Shown piece by piece: positions 5,771-6,031 of a stretch of 6,031 nucleotides of DNA. The notes below the pieces were generated by a model. It was not told the origin of the DNA. It made no database searches and saw only the letters and a program-made list of their open reading frames with translations. Position numbers and translations under genes: made by a program. The stretch is from Acetobacteraceae bacterium (GTDB taxonomy: Bacteria > Pseudomonadota > Alphaproteobacteria > Acetobacterales > Acetobacteraceae). Where the stretch lies: contig CANFIE010000256.1 in assembly GCA_947446625.1 (NCBI GenBank), positions 1 through 6,031 on the forward strand. The letters are read 5' to 3'. The stretch's first letter is position 1; each line of letters begins with the position of its first letter.

Positions 5771-6031
5771 ATGCATCAAAACCCTGGCGTCGGCGGCCGG
5801 GCAGGCTATGGTCCGGGCCGCGTCGGGGGTGCTATGGCAGGGCGTAAGAGGTCTGAATCCGAACAGGAACTGCAACGCCTCGCCGAGGATTGGGTTGCGC
5901 TGTGGCAGAGCGAGATCGCCGGCCTGATGGCCGATCCGGAACTGGCCGAGGCCTGGGCCGCCATGCTGGGCCAGGGCGCCGCCTGGCTGCGCGCCTGCAC
6001 GCCCGCCGCCTCGCCCTTTGGCCCCCCCCCC
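5771..6031 (+). CDS. Hypothetical protein, 5' part only (runs off right edge), divergent from phaR
   Basis: An open frame runs from ATG 5771 to the window end without a stop; no function is recognised with confidence. Visible sequence includes RKRSESEQELQRLAEDWVAL (residues 24-43), then WQSEIAGLMADPELAEAW and GAAWLRACTPAA: an acidic, amphipathic helical region with spaced tryptophans, followed by Pro residues. Two in-frame starts are possible. ATG 5771 has GGGA seven bases upstream and adds a Gly-rich leader (MHQNPGVGG); ATG 5834 has GGGGG four bases upstream and begins MAGRKRSESEQ. Lower G/C at third positions over 5771-5833 slightly favours 5834. The position divergent from phaR, 78 bases from its start codon, and the helical character would fit a PHA-granule-associated or PhaE-like accessory protein, but this is inference from context only. 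Confidence 0.6.
   Translation, partial: MHQNPGVGGRAGYGPGRVGGAMAGRKRSESEQELQRLAEDWVALWQSEIAGLMADPELAEAWAAMLGQGAAWLRACTPAASPFGPPP
6022..6031 (+). repeat. Homopolymer run of ten C at the window end
   Basis: The last ten bases are all C, inside the reading frame of the partial gene, where they would encode consecutive prolines. Such runs are common sites of sequencing length error and assembly breaks, and can also be slippage-prone in living cells. Confidence 0.9.

Noticed and set aside
5693..5875. Upstream extension of phaR by 61 codons
   Set aside because: The extra residues do not match PhaR and would cover the divergent gene's start region. The start at 5692 fits the family.

Overview
The window is very GC-rich, with strong G/C preference at third codon positions. 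The gene set (a Bug-type tripartite tricarboxylate transporter binding protein, a Thermus/Rickettsia-type isocitrate dehydrogenase, a FecR/DUF6600 exported protein and PhaR) suggests an alphaproteobacterial chromosome, most likely Acetobacteraceae (Roseomonas-like). That placement is inferred from protein style, not from a marker gene. The DNA is densely coding, and no gap exceeds 300 bases.

Left part, minus strand: the first 43 codons of a gene that leaves the left edge (probably a fatty acyl-CoA ligase), preceded by a perfect 27-bp inverted repeat lying over a candidate promoter, and then a complete gene for a secreted Bug/TctC-family solute-binding protein (225..1187). From a 149-bp divergent gap, the plus strand carries a complete isocitrate dehydrogenase gene (1337..2800). 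The gap holds a near-perfect FNR/FixK-type box positioned at about -40.5 from a candidate -10 hexamer of the icd promoter. The icd gene ends in a strong stem-loop.

Centre, plus strand: a 661-residue exported protein with a FecR-like domain, a tryptophan-rich DUF6600-like block and a Gly/Pro/Tyr/Gln-rich low-complexity tail (2919..4904). Between this gene and the convergent phaR gene are two palindromic hairpin elements with matching arms in opposite orientation, 13 bp apart. They look like a REPIN-type pair of repetitive extragenic palindromes.

Right part: phaR (minus, 5018..5692), the regulator of polyhydroxyalkanoate storage, and divergently a gene of unknown function running off the right edge, which ends in a run of ten C. 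Its position opposite phaR makes a role in PHA granules possible but unproven.

The genes do not form one operon. The themes are central carbon metabolism (isocitrate oxidation, possible carboxylate uptake), acyl-CoA activation and carbon storage control. I see no mobile-element gene, CRISPR array, tRNA or rRNA, and no clearly new multi-gene system. The most unusual signals are the palindrome pair, the FNR-like box at icd, and the Gln-Ile pair at the IDH cofactor-specificity positions.
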